Origin: JAJKIV01 sp036509075
GTDB taxonomy: Bacteria > Gemmatimonadota > Gemmatimonadetes > Gemmatimonadales > Gemmatimonadaceae
Length of the DNA stretch: 64,000 bases
Direction: 5' to 3'
NCBI GenBank assembly: GCA_036509075.1
Contig: DATCGG010000192.1
Coordinates: forward strand, 1-64,000
This document shows, piece after piece, positions 41,100-49,032 of the stretch. Every line of letters starts with the position of its first letter. Position 1 is the first letter of the stretch. Both the position numbers and the translations under genes were made by a program. Under the pieces are notes generated by a model. It was not told the origin of the DNA, ran no database searches, and saw nothing but the letters and a program-made list of their open reading frames with translations.

Positions 41100-41909
41100 A
41101 TGAAACGTATACTGATCGGGTTGGCGTTCGCAGCGACGATGGCGGGATGCGCGATCTCCACGCAGCAGGAAGTGCAGATGGGGACCGACTACGCCCAGCA
41201 AATCAACGCGCAGCTACCCATAGTCAAGGATCCGGAGGTCGTGCGGTACATCAACGTGCTCGGCGATTCGATCGCGAAGCTCGCTGATGACCGCAGTCTC
41301 GATTGGCAGTTTTTTGTGGTGAACTCGCAAGAGGTGAACGCGTTTGCCGTTCCCGGCGGTTACGTCTACGTGAACCGGGGTCTCATCGAACGGGCACAGA
41401 AGATGGACCAGTTGGCCGGTGTGCTCGGCCATGAGATCGGTCACGTGGTGCGTCGCCACTCGGTCAAGCAGATGGAGCAGGCGCAGGGCGCCAACATCGG
41501 CCTTACGCTCGCGTGCGTGCTCACGCAGGTCTGTAACAACCAGGCGACCGGCGCGCTGATCAACGTGGGCGGCACCGCCCTGTTCGCGAAGTTCAGCCGC
41601 GATGACGAAGCCCAGGCCGATGAGGAAGGCGTGAAGAACGTCGTCCGGGCCGGGATCGATCCGCGCGGCATACCTGAAATGTTTCAGATTCTGATCAACG
41701 AGCGGGAGCGCTCGCCGTCAACGGTAGACGCGTGGTTCGCGACCCACCCACTCGAGGAAAGCCGAATCCAGGCGACCGACGCGCAGATCGCGAAGATCAA
41801 CCCCGCGATCCTCAACGGGCTCACGAAGGACAGCCAGAGCTTCCAGACATTCAAGCAGCGGGTGCGCGGGCTGCCGGCTGCACCACCGGCGACCAGAGCG
41901 AGTCGTTAG
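41100..41909 (+). CDS. M48-family metalloprotease lipoprotein
   Basis: A 269-aa protein from ATG 41100, preceded by GAGAGGA. The signal peptide ends in a lipobox (ATMAGC). The peptidase core shows NAFAVPGGYVYVNRGLIE, then GVLGHEIGHVVRRHS with the zinc-binding HExxH, and later FSRDDEAQADEEGV with the third ligand Glu. Relatives (BepA/LoiP, YfgC-like) watch over outer-membrane protein assembly. The TAG stop lies in CGTTAGGT, a one-base variant of the abundant octamer, and a strong hairpin follows. Confidence 0.9.
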   Translation: MKRILIGLAFAATMAGCAISTQQEVQMGTDYAQQINAQLPIVKDPEVVRYINVLGDSIAKLADDRSLDWQFFVVNSQEVNAFAVPGGYVYVNRGLIERAQKMDQLAGVLGHEIGHVVRRHSVKQMEQAQGANIGLTLACVLTQVCNNQATGALINVGGTALFAKFSRDDEAQADEEGVKNVVRAGIDPRGIPEMFQILINERERSPSTVDAWFATHPLEESRIQATDAQIAKINPAILNGLTKDSQSFQTFKQRVRGLPAAPPATRASR

Positions 41910-41936
41910 GTCACGAACGCCCCGAAGGTCGCTATG

Positions 41937-41969
41937 CAACAGCGCCGCACGAACCGCGCGGCGCTGTTG
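41937..41969. terminator. Bidirectional hairpin between M48 protease and punA
   Basis: A perfect 12-bp stem (CAACAGCGCCGC / GCGGCGCTGTTG) with a nine-base loop in the 84-base gap between convergent genes. On the plus strand it is followed by TTCATCC; on the minus strand by GCATAGCG. Position suggests a shared terminator, although neither side has a long T-run. Confidence 0.6.
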
Positions 41970-41993
41970 TTCATCCGGCTTGACGCAGCTCGG

Positions 41994-42833
41994 TTACAGA
42001 TCCCGTAGCCACTCCAGCACGAGGCTCTCGAAACGGCCGGCCGCCTCCTTGCTCACGGCAAGCACCTCCTTGTGGTCCAGGGGTGCGTTCGTCATCCCGC
42101 AAGCGAGGTTGGTCACGCAGCTGACGCCCGCAACGCGCATTCCCATCGCACGAGCGGTAATCACCTCGGGCACCGTGGACATGCCGATGGCGTCGAGGCC
42201 GAGTCGCTCGAACATGCGGACCTCGGCGGGCGTTTCGTACGACGGGCCTAACGCCCATCCATACACACCATCGACGAGCGCGATGCCGGCTCGCTTTCCT
42301 GCCCGGTGGAGTGCGGCGCGCAGATCCGCATCGTAGGGCTCGGACATGTCGGGGAAACGCAGATCCTCGGGCTCGACCGGACCAATCAGGGGGTTTCGAC
42401 CCGTGAGATTCACGTGGTCGGCGATGACCATGAGATCGCCGGGCCGGAACGATCGCCGGATCCCGCCGGCGGCGTTGGACACGAACATGATCTCGGCGCC
42501 TAACGCGGCGAATACGCGGGCGGGAAAGCCCGCGAGCGTCGCGGCATGTCCCTCGTACATGTGGAATCGACCCGCGAGGGCAACGGCCGGCCGGCCAGCG
42601 AGCGTACCGGCGACGAGCACGCCGGGGTGGCCAACCACTGTGGGCACCGGGAACCCCGGGATGTCGCCGTAGTCGACGCGCTTCACCTCGTCGAATCGAT
42701 CGGCGAGGCCGGACAGGCCCGATCCGAGCACGAGGCCGGCAACCGGACGTTCCGTCCCGATCCGGTTCCGGATCGCCGCCGCGGCCCGCGCGGCTGCCTG
42801 CGTGCCGTACGAACGATGGGTCGCGGTGCTCAC
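41994..42833 (-). CDS. punA: Purine nucleoside phosphorylase
   Basis: Trimeric-type PNP of 279 aa from GTG 42833, which overlaps the add stop (GTGA). It splits inosine and guanosine with phosphate to base and ribose-1-phosphate. It shows LVLGSGLSGLADRF (phosphate loop), FPVPTVVGHPG, LAGRFHMYEG, FVSNAAGGI, DHVNLTGRNPL and GPSYETPAEVRMFERLGLDAIGMSTVPE, then CVTNLACGM. It follows adenosine deaminase, so adenosine to inosine to hypoxanthine is encoded in order. Confidence 0.95.
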   Translation of the reverse strand: MSTATHRSYGTQAAARAAAAIRNRIGTERPVAGLVLGSGLSGLADRFDEVKRVDYGDIPGFPVPTVVGHPGVLVAGTLAGRPAVALAGRFHMYEGHAATLAGFPARVFAALGAEIMFVSNAAGGIRRSFRPGDLMVIADHVNLTGRNPLIGPVEPEDLRFPDMSEPYDADLRAALHRAGKRAGIALVDGVYGWALGPSYETPAEVRMFERLGLDAIGMSTVPEVITARAMGMRVAGVSCVTNLACGMTNAPLDHKEVLAVSKEAAGRFESLVLEWLRDL

Positions 42834-43873
42834 CGTTCGCCTCGAAGCGCCGCCATTTCTTCCCGCGCGCTCGCCACCATCGCCGCACGCTCGGCCGGCG
42901 GCAGGAAAGCGCTCTCGAATCCATTCAGCGCGATGGTGCACAGCTCGTCGAACGAGAAATCGAGCTCCTCGGCCGCGTGGACGTACTCGTCGGTGAGGGT
43001 CGTGCCGCTCATGAGGCGGTTGTCGGTGTTCAGCACGACGTTCGCTCCGGCGTCGAAATAGCGCCGCAGTGGATGCGTCTCGTACGACGCCGCCGCGCGC
43101 GTCTGCACGTTGCTCGTCAGGCAGATCTCGAGCGCGATGCGCTGGTCCGTCACGTACTCGGTGAGCACGGGATCTTCGATCAACCGAGTCGCGTGCCCCA
43201 GACGATGGGCCTTGCACGCATACACGGCTTCGCGCACCGAGTCTGCGCCCGCACCTTCCCCGGCGTGACACGTGCAGGCCAGTCCGTGCGCCTGTGCGTA
43301 CTCGAACGCACCCGCATGAACACCCGCCGGATGCCCGCGTTCTCCGCCCGCGAGATCGAAGCCCGCGACACCGCGATCCTTGTAGGCAACTGCCAGGTGG
43401 GCCAGTTCCATCGAGATGCCCGGCGGCAGGTTGCGGAGCGCAGTGATGATTAGACGTCCGACAATGCCGTGATCGCGCCGCGCCCGCGCCAGACCCTCGA
43501 GTGGCGCTTCGACCGTCTGTCCGAGCTCGAGGTCGTGCCGCGTATTCAGCACGGGGCAATAGCGCATCTCGATGTAGCGAACGCCTTCCGCCGCTGCATC
43601 CTCGGCCAGCTCGTACGTCACGCGCTCGAGCGCGTCCGCGGTCTGCAGCACCGCCAACGTGATGTCGAACCTGGTGAGGTATTCCTCCAGGTCGCGGGCA
43701 TCCCGGACGATCATGAACTCCCGCAGCGCATCGACGTCGTCCGCGGGCATCGGGACGTGATGGTCGCGCCCGAGCTCGAGGAGCGTCGCGGGACGCAGCG
43801 ACCCGTCAAGGTGACAGTGGAGCTCGGCCTTTGGAAGACGGCGCAGCAGCGCGCGGTCGGGGAATGGTGACAT
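42830..43873 (-). CDS. add: Adenosine deaminase
   Basis: A 347-aa zinc amidohydrolase. KAELHCHLDGS gives two zinc-binding His (19 and 21), and GLACTCHAGEGAG gives the third His with the catalytic Glu nearby. HRLGHATRL supplies another active-site His, and NVVLNTDNRLMSGTTL matches the Asp region, where most adenosine deaminases read NTDDP. The second Asp is thus Asn here, a change seen in some bacterial members; its effect is unknown. It is coupled to punA and lies eight bases after the ThiS-like gene. Confidence 0.93.
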   Translation of the reverse strand: MSPFPDRALLRRLPKAELHCHLDGSLRPATLLELGRDHHVPMPADDVDALREFMIVRDARDLEEYLTRFDITLAVLQTADALERVTYELAEDAAAEGVRYIEMRYCPVLNTRHDLELGQTVEAPLEGLARARRDHGIVGRLIITALRNLPPGISMELAHLAVAYKDRGVAGFDLAGGERGHPAGVHAGAFEYAQAHGLACTCHAGEGAGADSVREAVYACKAHRLGHATRLIEDPVLTEYVTDQRIALEICLTSNVQTRAAASYETHPLRRYFDAGANVVLNTDNRLMSGTTLTDEYVHAAEELDFSFDELCTIALNGFESAFLPPAERAAMVASAREEMAALRGER

Positions 43874-43881
43874 GCGCGCGG

Positions 43882-44112
43882 CTAGTCGTTGGGCTCGTCG
43901 CCTTCCGGGCGACGCCGCACCGGAAGCACGCGGAAGATGGCGCCGCCGTGAGCCCTCGTCTCGGGCGAGGTCGGAAGGCCGCGGCTATCGGCGATCACCC
44001 GCTCGCCCACCGCGACTTCATCGGCGGCCGTGGCGTTCCACGCCCGCACCGCGTCGAGGGCTGTCGCACCATCCGGCACGTCGAGCCCGACGGAGTTCAC
44101 GTACACACGCAT
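43882..44112 (-). CDS. Small ThiS/MoaD-like beta-grasp protein
   Basis: A 76-aa protein. It begins MRVYVNSVGLDVPDGATALDAVRAW, the strand-turn-strand-helix start of ubiquitin-like sulfur carriers (ThiS/MoaD), and has a later GGAIFRVLPV strand. The C-terminal Gly-Gly that those carriers need for adenylation is missing; the protein ends in EGDEPND. It may therefore be a structural or regulatory beta-grasp protein. It is set between the double 5'-nucleotidase and add with 8-13 base gaps, so it is surely part of the salvage operon. Confidence 0.65.
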   Translation of the reverse strand: MRVYVNSVGLDVPDGATALDAVRAWNATAADEVAVGERVIADSRGLPTSPETRAHGGAIFRVLPVRRRPEGDEPND

Positions 44113-44125
44113 TCGGAGATGAGAT

Positions 44126-47100
44126 TCAAGGATGTGCCGCGGTGAGTCGCGACTCGAAGGGCACGCGCAACGGCTGACGTTGCGCGCGGATGTAGTTCAC
44201 GAGCGCGTCGATGTCGGGAATGCCCACAGGCTCGGTCTTGATGGCATCGGCCGCGAGCCCGAGCCCGTCACCGCCACCGAGAAGAAAGTTGCTCAGCACC
44301 AGTGTGTACGTCGCATCGTCGCGGAGGGCGCGCCCGTCCGCCAGCTTCACCGTCGTGATCCGAGACCCTGCTGGCTTGGTCGGGACGTAGACGACGGTCA
44401 CGCCGCTCACGTGGGCGTTGAGCGCACTCCCCCCCACCAGCCGCTCGAGGTACGCGCGCAGGTCGCGCCCGCGCACAGTAAGCCGATAGAGCGTGTTGCC
44501 GAACGGCTGAATCTCGAAGATGCTTCCGTACGTCGCCTGTCCTGCCTGGAGGTCCGCGCGAATGCCTCCGTTGTTCATGACGGCCACGTCCCCCTTCCCC
44601 GCCACCCGCTGCGCGTCGGCAATGAGATTGCCGAGCGCATATTGACCGCCCGACTTACGCAGCGGCTCCGCGATCTGTGCAATCGGGCGACTCATTTCGG
44701 CGGCAACGGCGGCGACGACGCGCTTGACCTGGGCGTCGACCGCGGGATCCGGCGCGACAGAATCGGCTACCACGTCGCGCACCGAGATGCTCGCCTCGCC
44801 TTCGCCTAACGGGATGTCGATCACGCCTACCGCGCGCCCGTGAGACCGCGCCTGGACGATCGGGATGCCGTTCACGCGCGTGGCGACGAGCGAGTGGGTG
44901 TGGCCACTCACGATCGCGTCGACGCGCTCCGTGATCCGGCGGGCCAGGTCAACGATCTCACCGTTGCAGCCGGGCGGCGTGGCGCGGTCGCAGAAGGCGC
45001 CGGCGTGTGCCACGACGATTACCGCTTCAGCGCCGCGTGCTCGCAACGCGCGGGTATGTGCGTCAACGACCGGAGCAGGGTCGACGAACCGGAGATCCGA
45101 AACGTTGACCGCCATCGTCGTACGCGGTGTCTCCACGGTCGACACGCCGATCACGCCGACCTTGAGTGCGCCGACGGTCAGCAGGGTATCGTCGGGGATC
45201 CAGTCCACATCGCGTCCGTCAGCGAATCGCACGTTCGCGCCGAGCACCGGATAGCGGGCCTGCCGCATTCGCGCGCGTAGCGAATCGCGACCCCAATCCC
45301 ACTCATGATTCCCGAGGGCCGCCGCCGAGTACCCGAGCGTGTTGTAGAGATCGACCACGGTTGCGCCGTAGGTCCGGTTCGAAGGCGCGGTCCCCTGGAA
45401 CATGTCGCCACCGTCGAGCAGCATGGTCGCGCAAGTCGCGCTCGCGGCACACTCGGCGCGGGCGCGGGCGATGACGGCCGCGACGTACGCCGCGCCACCG
45501 CGCCTAACGCCAGCGCTGTCCGCCCTCGGCTCGAAGGCCCCGTGAAAGTCGTTGGTCGCAATGATCCGAAGCGTGCGTCCCGTGGAGACTGGCAGCGGCG
45601 TGGGGTTGGGACGTCGAATTGCCGCAACGCCGGGGCCAACGGGCCGCACCGGACCACCCGCGCGTTCCGCGGGATTGGCGTGCATCGCGAGATAGGCCGC
45701 ATCGACGGCTGCCGCAGGCTCCAGACTCCAATTTCGCTTGAAGTAGGTCTCCGGCGTCAGCGCCTTGCGACGCGCGACTTCCTCGACCAGGAGCTCGCGA
45801 ATTTCCTGCTGACGATCGTACACGATGGGAGCGCCGCGAAGCATTGCGTACCCGCCGCCGCCGCTCTGCCGATAGTTGTTGATCGCCATCGTGAACGTGT
45901 CGGTGTCAGCGACGGGCTTTCCGTCGACGGACAGCGCCACCACGCGCGAACCCGACGGACGCGAGACGTCGATGACATAGTCCGCGCCCGCGACGATGTC
46001 GTAGTTGTAGCCGGGGACGCGCTCGTTGACGAGCGGGATCGTTCGGCCCGTATCGCCCGCGAATGTGCGGAAGTAGCGGGCGCTGAACTCGAGATAGTCA
46101 CGGAGCTGGCGTCCGGAGATACGTATTGCCCGAAGCGTGTTGTCGTACGGATAGAGCCTAGCCAGCTTGGCTTCGGTGATTGGCCCGGGGTCGAGCGCGG
46201 CATCAAGCGAGAACGCCGCCGTCGACGCGAGGTCGGCGTTGGCCGCGCGGCGTTCGACTTCGAGGATGAAATCGATGAGCGGCGTATCGCGCACACGCGC
46301 AGAGTCTGCTCGCCAGGCCACGGGCGTGTTCCCGATCACTCGATTCACATATGCAACCGTTCCCGCGTGCGCCCCCGCAACCGCCGAGACCACGGCGGCC
46401 TCCTCGGCGTGTCCCGCGGATTGAACGGTCGTCGCTCGGCTTCGTGCGACGCGCCAGGCCCCGGACGTTCGTTCGAGTACGAGGTGCGCAATACCGACAC
46501 TCGTGGCCCAGTTCTTTGGCTGGAGCAATCGCGCGCCGTTTATGACGGTGTCCGCGAGCTCCTGATGCGAGTGGCCGAACACGATGAGGTCAATGCCGGG
46601 CACCTCGCGCGCAACGCGCGCCGCCACGTTCTCGCTCGCCACACCGGTCGAGACGGTGTCGTAGCCGGACGTGCCCGACAATCCCGAGTGCAGCACGACC
46701 ACAATGACGTCGGTACCCTTGGCTCGCGCCTCGGCAACAGCCGTCCGGACCTCTGGAACGATGTCGCGAAGCACCACACGGCCACGCAGGTTGTCACGCT
46801 CCCAGAGCATGGCCCCCGGCGTCGTCGCCCCAACGATGCCTATGCGCAGATCACGGCGCCTGACGATGACGTATGCGGGATAGGCACGCGGGCCGCTCGC
46901 GAGATAGGCGTTGGCGGCGAGCAGCGGAAAGGACGCGTCCTTGATCGCGCGGCCCAACGTGCCCAGGCCGTAGCCGAAGTCATGATTGCCGACGGCCGCC
47001 GCGTCGTAGCGCATTGCATTCATCGCAGCAATTGCGGGGTTCCGGCGCGTCGTGTCGACGCGAGCGGCGACGAAGCTGAGCGGATTCCCCTGAAGCATGT

Positions 47101-47395
47101 CACCCGCATCGACCAGCACGACGCGGTCCGGGTTGGCAAGGCGGACCGAATCGACGATGGTTGCCGCGCGTGCCAGGCCGCGGGTCGAATCCGGTGTGCC
47201 GGCGTAGTAATCCCAGCCGGTCAACCGACCATGGACGTCGGTGGTTGCGGCAACAACCAGATCGACGGCATTGGTGGGAGCATTGGCCGGCCTTACAACT
47301 CCGGCATTGGCGGCGCACGACGTGGCGCCAGCGACGGCAGCCAGTAGCGCAAGCCACCCAACCATGGTCGAGCGCTGGATTCTGCGAGGCAACAT
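44126..47395 (-). CDS. Double-module exported 5'-nucleotidase / cyclic phosphodiesterase
   Basis: About 1089 aa from ATG 47395 (an inner ATG at 47365 starts the lipoprotein-like signal with TSC). It contains two complete UshA/CpdB-like modules in tandem. Module one (about 40-560) has AATTDVHGRL, LVDAGDMLQGNP, GNHDFGYG and FGHSHQE with a C-terminal substrate domain (NYRQSGGGGY). Module two (about 620-1089) has IATNDFHGAFEP, LLDGGDMFQGT, GNHEWDWG, SGHTHS and NFLLGGGDG. Module one resembles 2',3'-cyclic phosphodiesterase/3'-nucleotidase, module two 5'-nucleotidase. It would release nucleosides and phosphate from nucleotides outside the inner membrane. Confidence 0.88.
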   Translation of the reverse strand: MLPRRIQRSTMVGWLALLAAVAGATSCAANAGVVRPANAPTNAVDLVVAATTDVHGRLTGWDYYAGTPDSTRGLARAATIVDSVRLANPDRVVLVDAGDMLQGNPLSFVAARVDTTRRNPAIAAMNAMRYDAAAVGNHDFGYGLGTLGRAIKDASFPLLAANAYLASGPRAYPAYVIVRRRDLRIGIVGATTPGAMLWERDNLRGRVVLRDIVPEVRTAVAEARAKGTDVIVVVLHSGLSGTSGYDTVSTGVASENVAARVAREVPGIDLIVFGHSHQELADTVINGARLLQPKNWATSVGIAHLVLERTSGAWRVARSRATTVQSAGHAEEAAVVSAVAGAHAGTVAYVNRVIGNTPVAWRADSARVRDTPLIDFILEVERRAANADLASTAAFSLDAALDPGPITEAKLARLYPYDNTLRAIRISGRQLRDYLEFSARYFRTFAGDTGRTIPLVNERVPGYNYDIVAGADYVIDVSRPSGSRVVALSVDGKPVADTDTFTMAINNYRQSGGGGYAMLRGAPIVYDRQQEIRELLVEEVARRKALTPETYFKRNWSLEPAAAVDAAYLAMHANPAERAGGPVRPVGPGVAAIRRPNPTPLPVSTGRTLRIIATNDFHGAFEPRADSAGVRRGGAAYVAAVIARARAECAASATCATMLLDGGDMFQGTAPSNRTYGATVVDLYNTLGYSAAALGNHEWDWGRDSLRARMRQARYPVLGANVRFADGRDVDWIPDDTLLTVGALKVGVIGVSTVETPRTTMAVNVSDLRFVDPAPVVDAHTRALRARGAEAVIVVAHAGAFCDRATPPGCNGEIVDLARRITERVDAIVSGHTHSLVATRVNGIPIVQARSHGRAVGVIDIPLGEGEASISVRDVVADSVAPDPAVDAQVKRVVAAVAAEMSRPIAQIAEPLRKSGGQYALGNLIADAQRVAGKGDVAVMNNGGIRADLQAGQATYGSIFEIQPFGNTLYRLTVRGRDLRAYLERLVGGSALNAHVSGVTVVYVPTKPAGSRITTVKLADGRALRDDATYTLVLSNFLLGGGDGLGLAADAIKTEPVGIPDIDALVNYIRAQRQPLRVPFESRLTAAHP

Positions 47396-47622
47396 TGAAC
47401 AAAGGTACTGCGCCCGCTTTCGCGGCAGAATCCGGTTCGAGCGCGATTGACGAACCCCTGCGCCACGGCAACCTTGAGTCGATGGGCACTCACGCTCCGT
47501 TTCCGCACTCCACTGCTCGCGCTGCCGCTGACAACGGTGGTACGCCGATACAGAACCGTGACGCTCAGGACGCTTCTCTTTACGGCGTCGCCACGCGAAC
47601 GTCCCACGCGAACGGCGCGGAA

Positions 47623-48270
47623 GTGTCGGACACCACGTCGTTCCCGAAACCGCTGACCATCGGAATCGCTGGCGGATCGGGCTCGGGGAAATCGACAGTC
47701 GCGCGCAAGGTCGCCGAGGCGCTCTCGCAATCGTCGGTCGCGTTCCTCGACATGGATGCGTACTACCGCAACTTCGCGCACCTCCCAATGGAGGAGCGAA
47801 AGCGCGTGAACTGGGACCATCCGGAAACGTTCGACACTGAACTGCTCGTGTCGCAGGTGCAAGCGTTATGCGCGGGCAGGTCGGTGGACAAGCCAGTGTA
47901 CGACTTCGTCTCGCATACGCGGAGCGCACGCACCGAGCGCGTGAACCCCGCCGACGTACTGGTCCTCGATGGAATTCTGCTGTTTGTCGATGAGCAGTTG
48001 CGGACGTTGTGCGACATCAAGGTCTTCGTCGACGCCGACGCGGACATTCGACTCGTGCGACGACTCAAACGCGACGTGATCAAACGGGGGCGGACACTGG
48101 AAGAGGTGATCGCGCAGTATCTCGAAACCGTTCACCCGATGCATCTGCAATTCGTCGAGCCAAGCAAGCGTTATGCGGACGTCATCGTGCCTCGTGGAGG
48201 GCACAACACAATCGCCATCGAGATGATCGTCGCGAAAATCCAGCATCGTCTGAGAGGACGACCGGCGTGA
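47623..48270 (+). CDS. udk: Uridine kinase
   Basis: About 215 aa from GTG 47623. An in-frame ATG at 47482 would add 47 residues, but that stretch has many T-ending codons unlike its neighbours, and the shorter form has the normal Udk length. It shows IGIAGGSGSGKSTVARKV (P-loop), FLDMDAYYRNF, NWDHPETFDTELL, KPVYDFVSHTRSARTERV, VLVLDGILLFVD and the lid RRLKRDVIKRGRTLEEVI. It phosphorylates uridine and cytidine. Its stop overlaps the phoB start (GTGA). It is divergent from the double 5'-nucleotidase. Confidence 0.92.
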   Translation: MSDTTSFPKPLTIGIAGGSGSGKSTVARKVAEALSQSSVAFLDMDAYYRNFAHLPMEERKRVNWDHPETFDTELLVSQVQALCAGRSVDKPVYDFVSHTRSARTERVNPADVLVLDGILLFVDEQLRTLCDIKVFVDADADIRLVRRLKRDVIKRGRTLEEVIAQYLETVHPMHLQFVEPSKRYADVIVPRGGHNTIAIEMIVAKIQHRLRGRPA

Positions 48271-48989
48271 CCCACGCAATCGCCACGGGCGAACGGCTGC
48301 TCGTCGTGGACGACGAGCCGGACATCGCCGCCCTCGTGACGTTCCACCTCATCAAAGCCGGGTATCGTGTCTCGACCGCCGCCAACGGCCCGGACGCCAT
48401 TGCGCAGACACGTCAGGAGCATCCCGTCCTCGTCGTCCTGGACCTCATGCTCCCGGGTATGTCGGGATATGACGTTCTCGAACAGCTTCGCGCGGACGAT
48501 GCAACCCGCGACGTCGCGGTGCTCATGCTCACGGCGCGCAAGGAAGAGCAGGACCGTATTCGCGGACTGTCGCTCGGCGCGGACGACTATCTCACGAAGC
48601 CATTCAGCCCGCAGGAGCTGGTGCTTCGAGTCGGCGCAATTCTCCGCCGCGTCGCTCAGGCTCCGCAGCCGTCGGCGGATGTGCTGCGCGTTGGCCCGCT
48701 GCAGATCGATCGTGGGGCGCACCGTGTTGCGGTGGACGGTCACGACATCGAGCTTACCCCGACGGAATACCGTCTGCTCGTCACGCTCGCCGAGCGACGC
48801 GGCAGAGTCCAGGCGCGCGGCCACCTGCTCGAGACCGTATGGGAAGCGGCACCCGACATCCAGACCCGCACGGTAGACATGCACGTGCAGCGACTCCGGA
48901 CGAAGCTCGGAGTCGCGGGCGATCTGATCGAGACGGTTCGCGGATTCGGGTATCGCCTGCGAGCGGCCGGGCAGTCGCGGAGCGCGTGA
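48267..48989 (+). CDS. phoB: PhoB/PhoP-type response regulator
   Basis: A 240-aa OmpR-family regulator from GTG 48267. The receiver domain has LLVVDDEPDI (acidic pocket), VVLDLMLPGMSGYDVL (phosphorylated Asp), MLTARKEEQDRI and LGADDYLTKPFSPQELV. The C-terminal winged helix has LTPTEYRLLVTLAERRGRV and DIQTRTVDMHVQRLRTKLG. With phoR and pst genes following, it is most likely the phosphate-starvation regulator. It would bind direct repeats of 11-bp period, and candidates for such boxes are present in this locus. Confidence 0.9.
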   Translation: MTHAIATGERLLVVDDEPDIAALVTFHLIKAGYRVSTAANGPDAIAQTRQEHPVLVVLDLMLPGMSGYDVLEQLRADDATRDVAVLMLTARKEEQDRIRGLSLGADDYLTKPFSPQELVLRVGAILRRVAQAPQPSADVLRVGPLQIDRGAHRVAVDGHDIELTPTEYRLLVTLAERRGRVQARGHLLETVWEAAPDIQTRTVDMHVQRLRTKLGVAGDLIETVRGFGYRLRAAGQSRSA

Positions 48990-49032
48990 CGCCCCGACCG
49001 CGGGCATGTGATCGACCGCCGGCCCGACGAAC

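Noticed and set aside
47396..47929. Upstream extension of the double nucleotidase frame
   Set aside because: It is antisense to udk and lacks any signal or domain; a signal peptide begins just after 47395.
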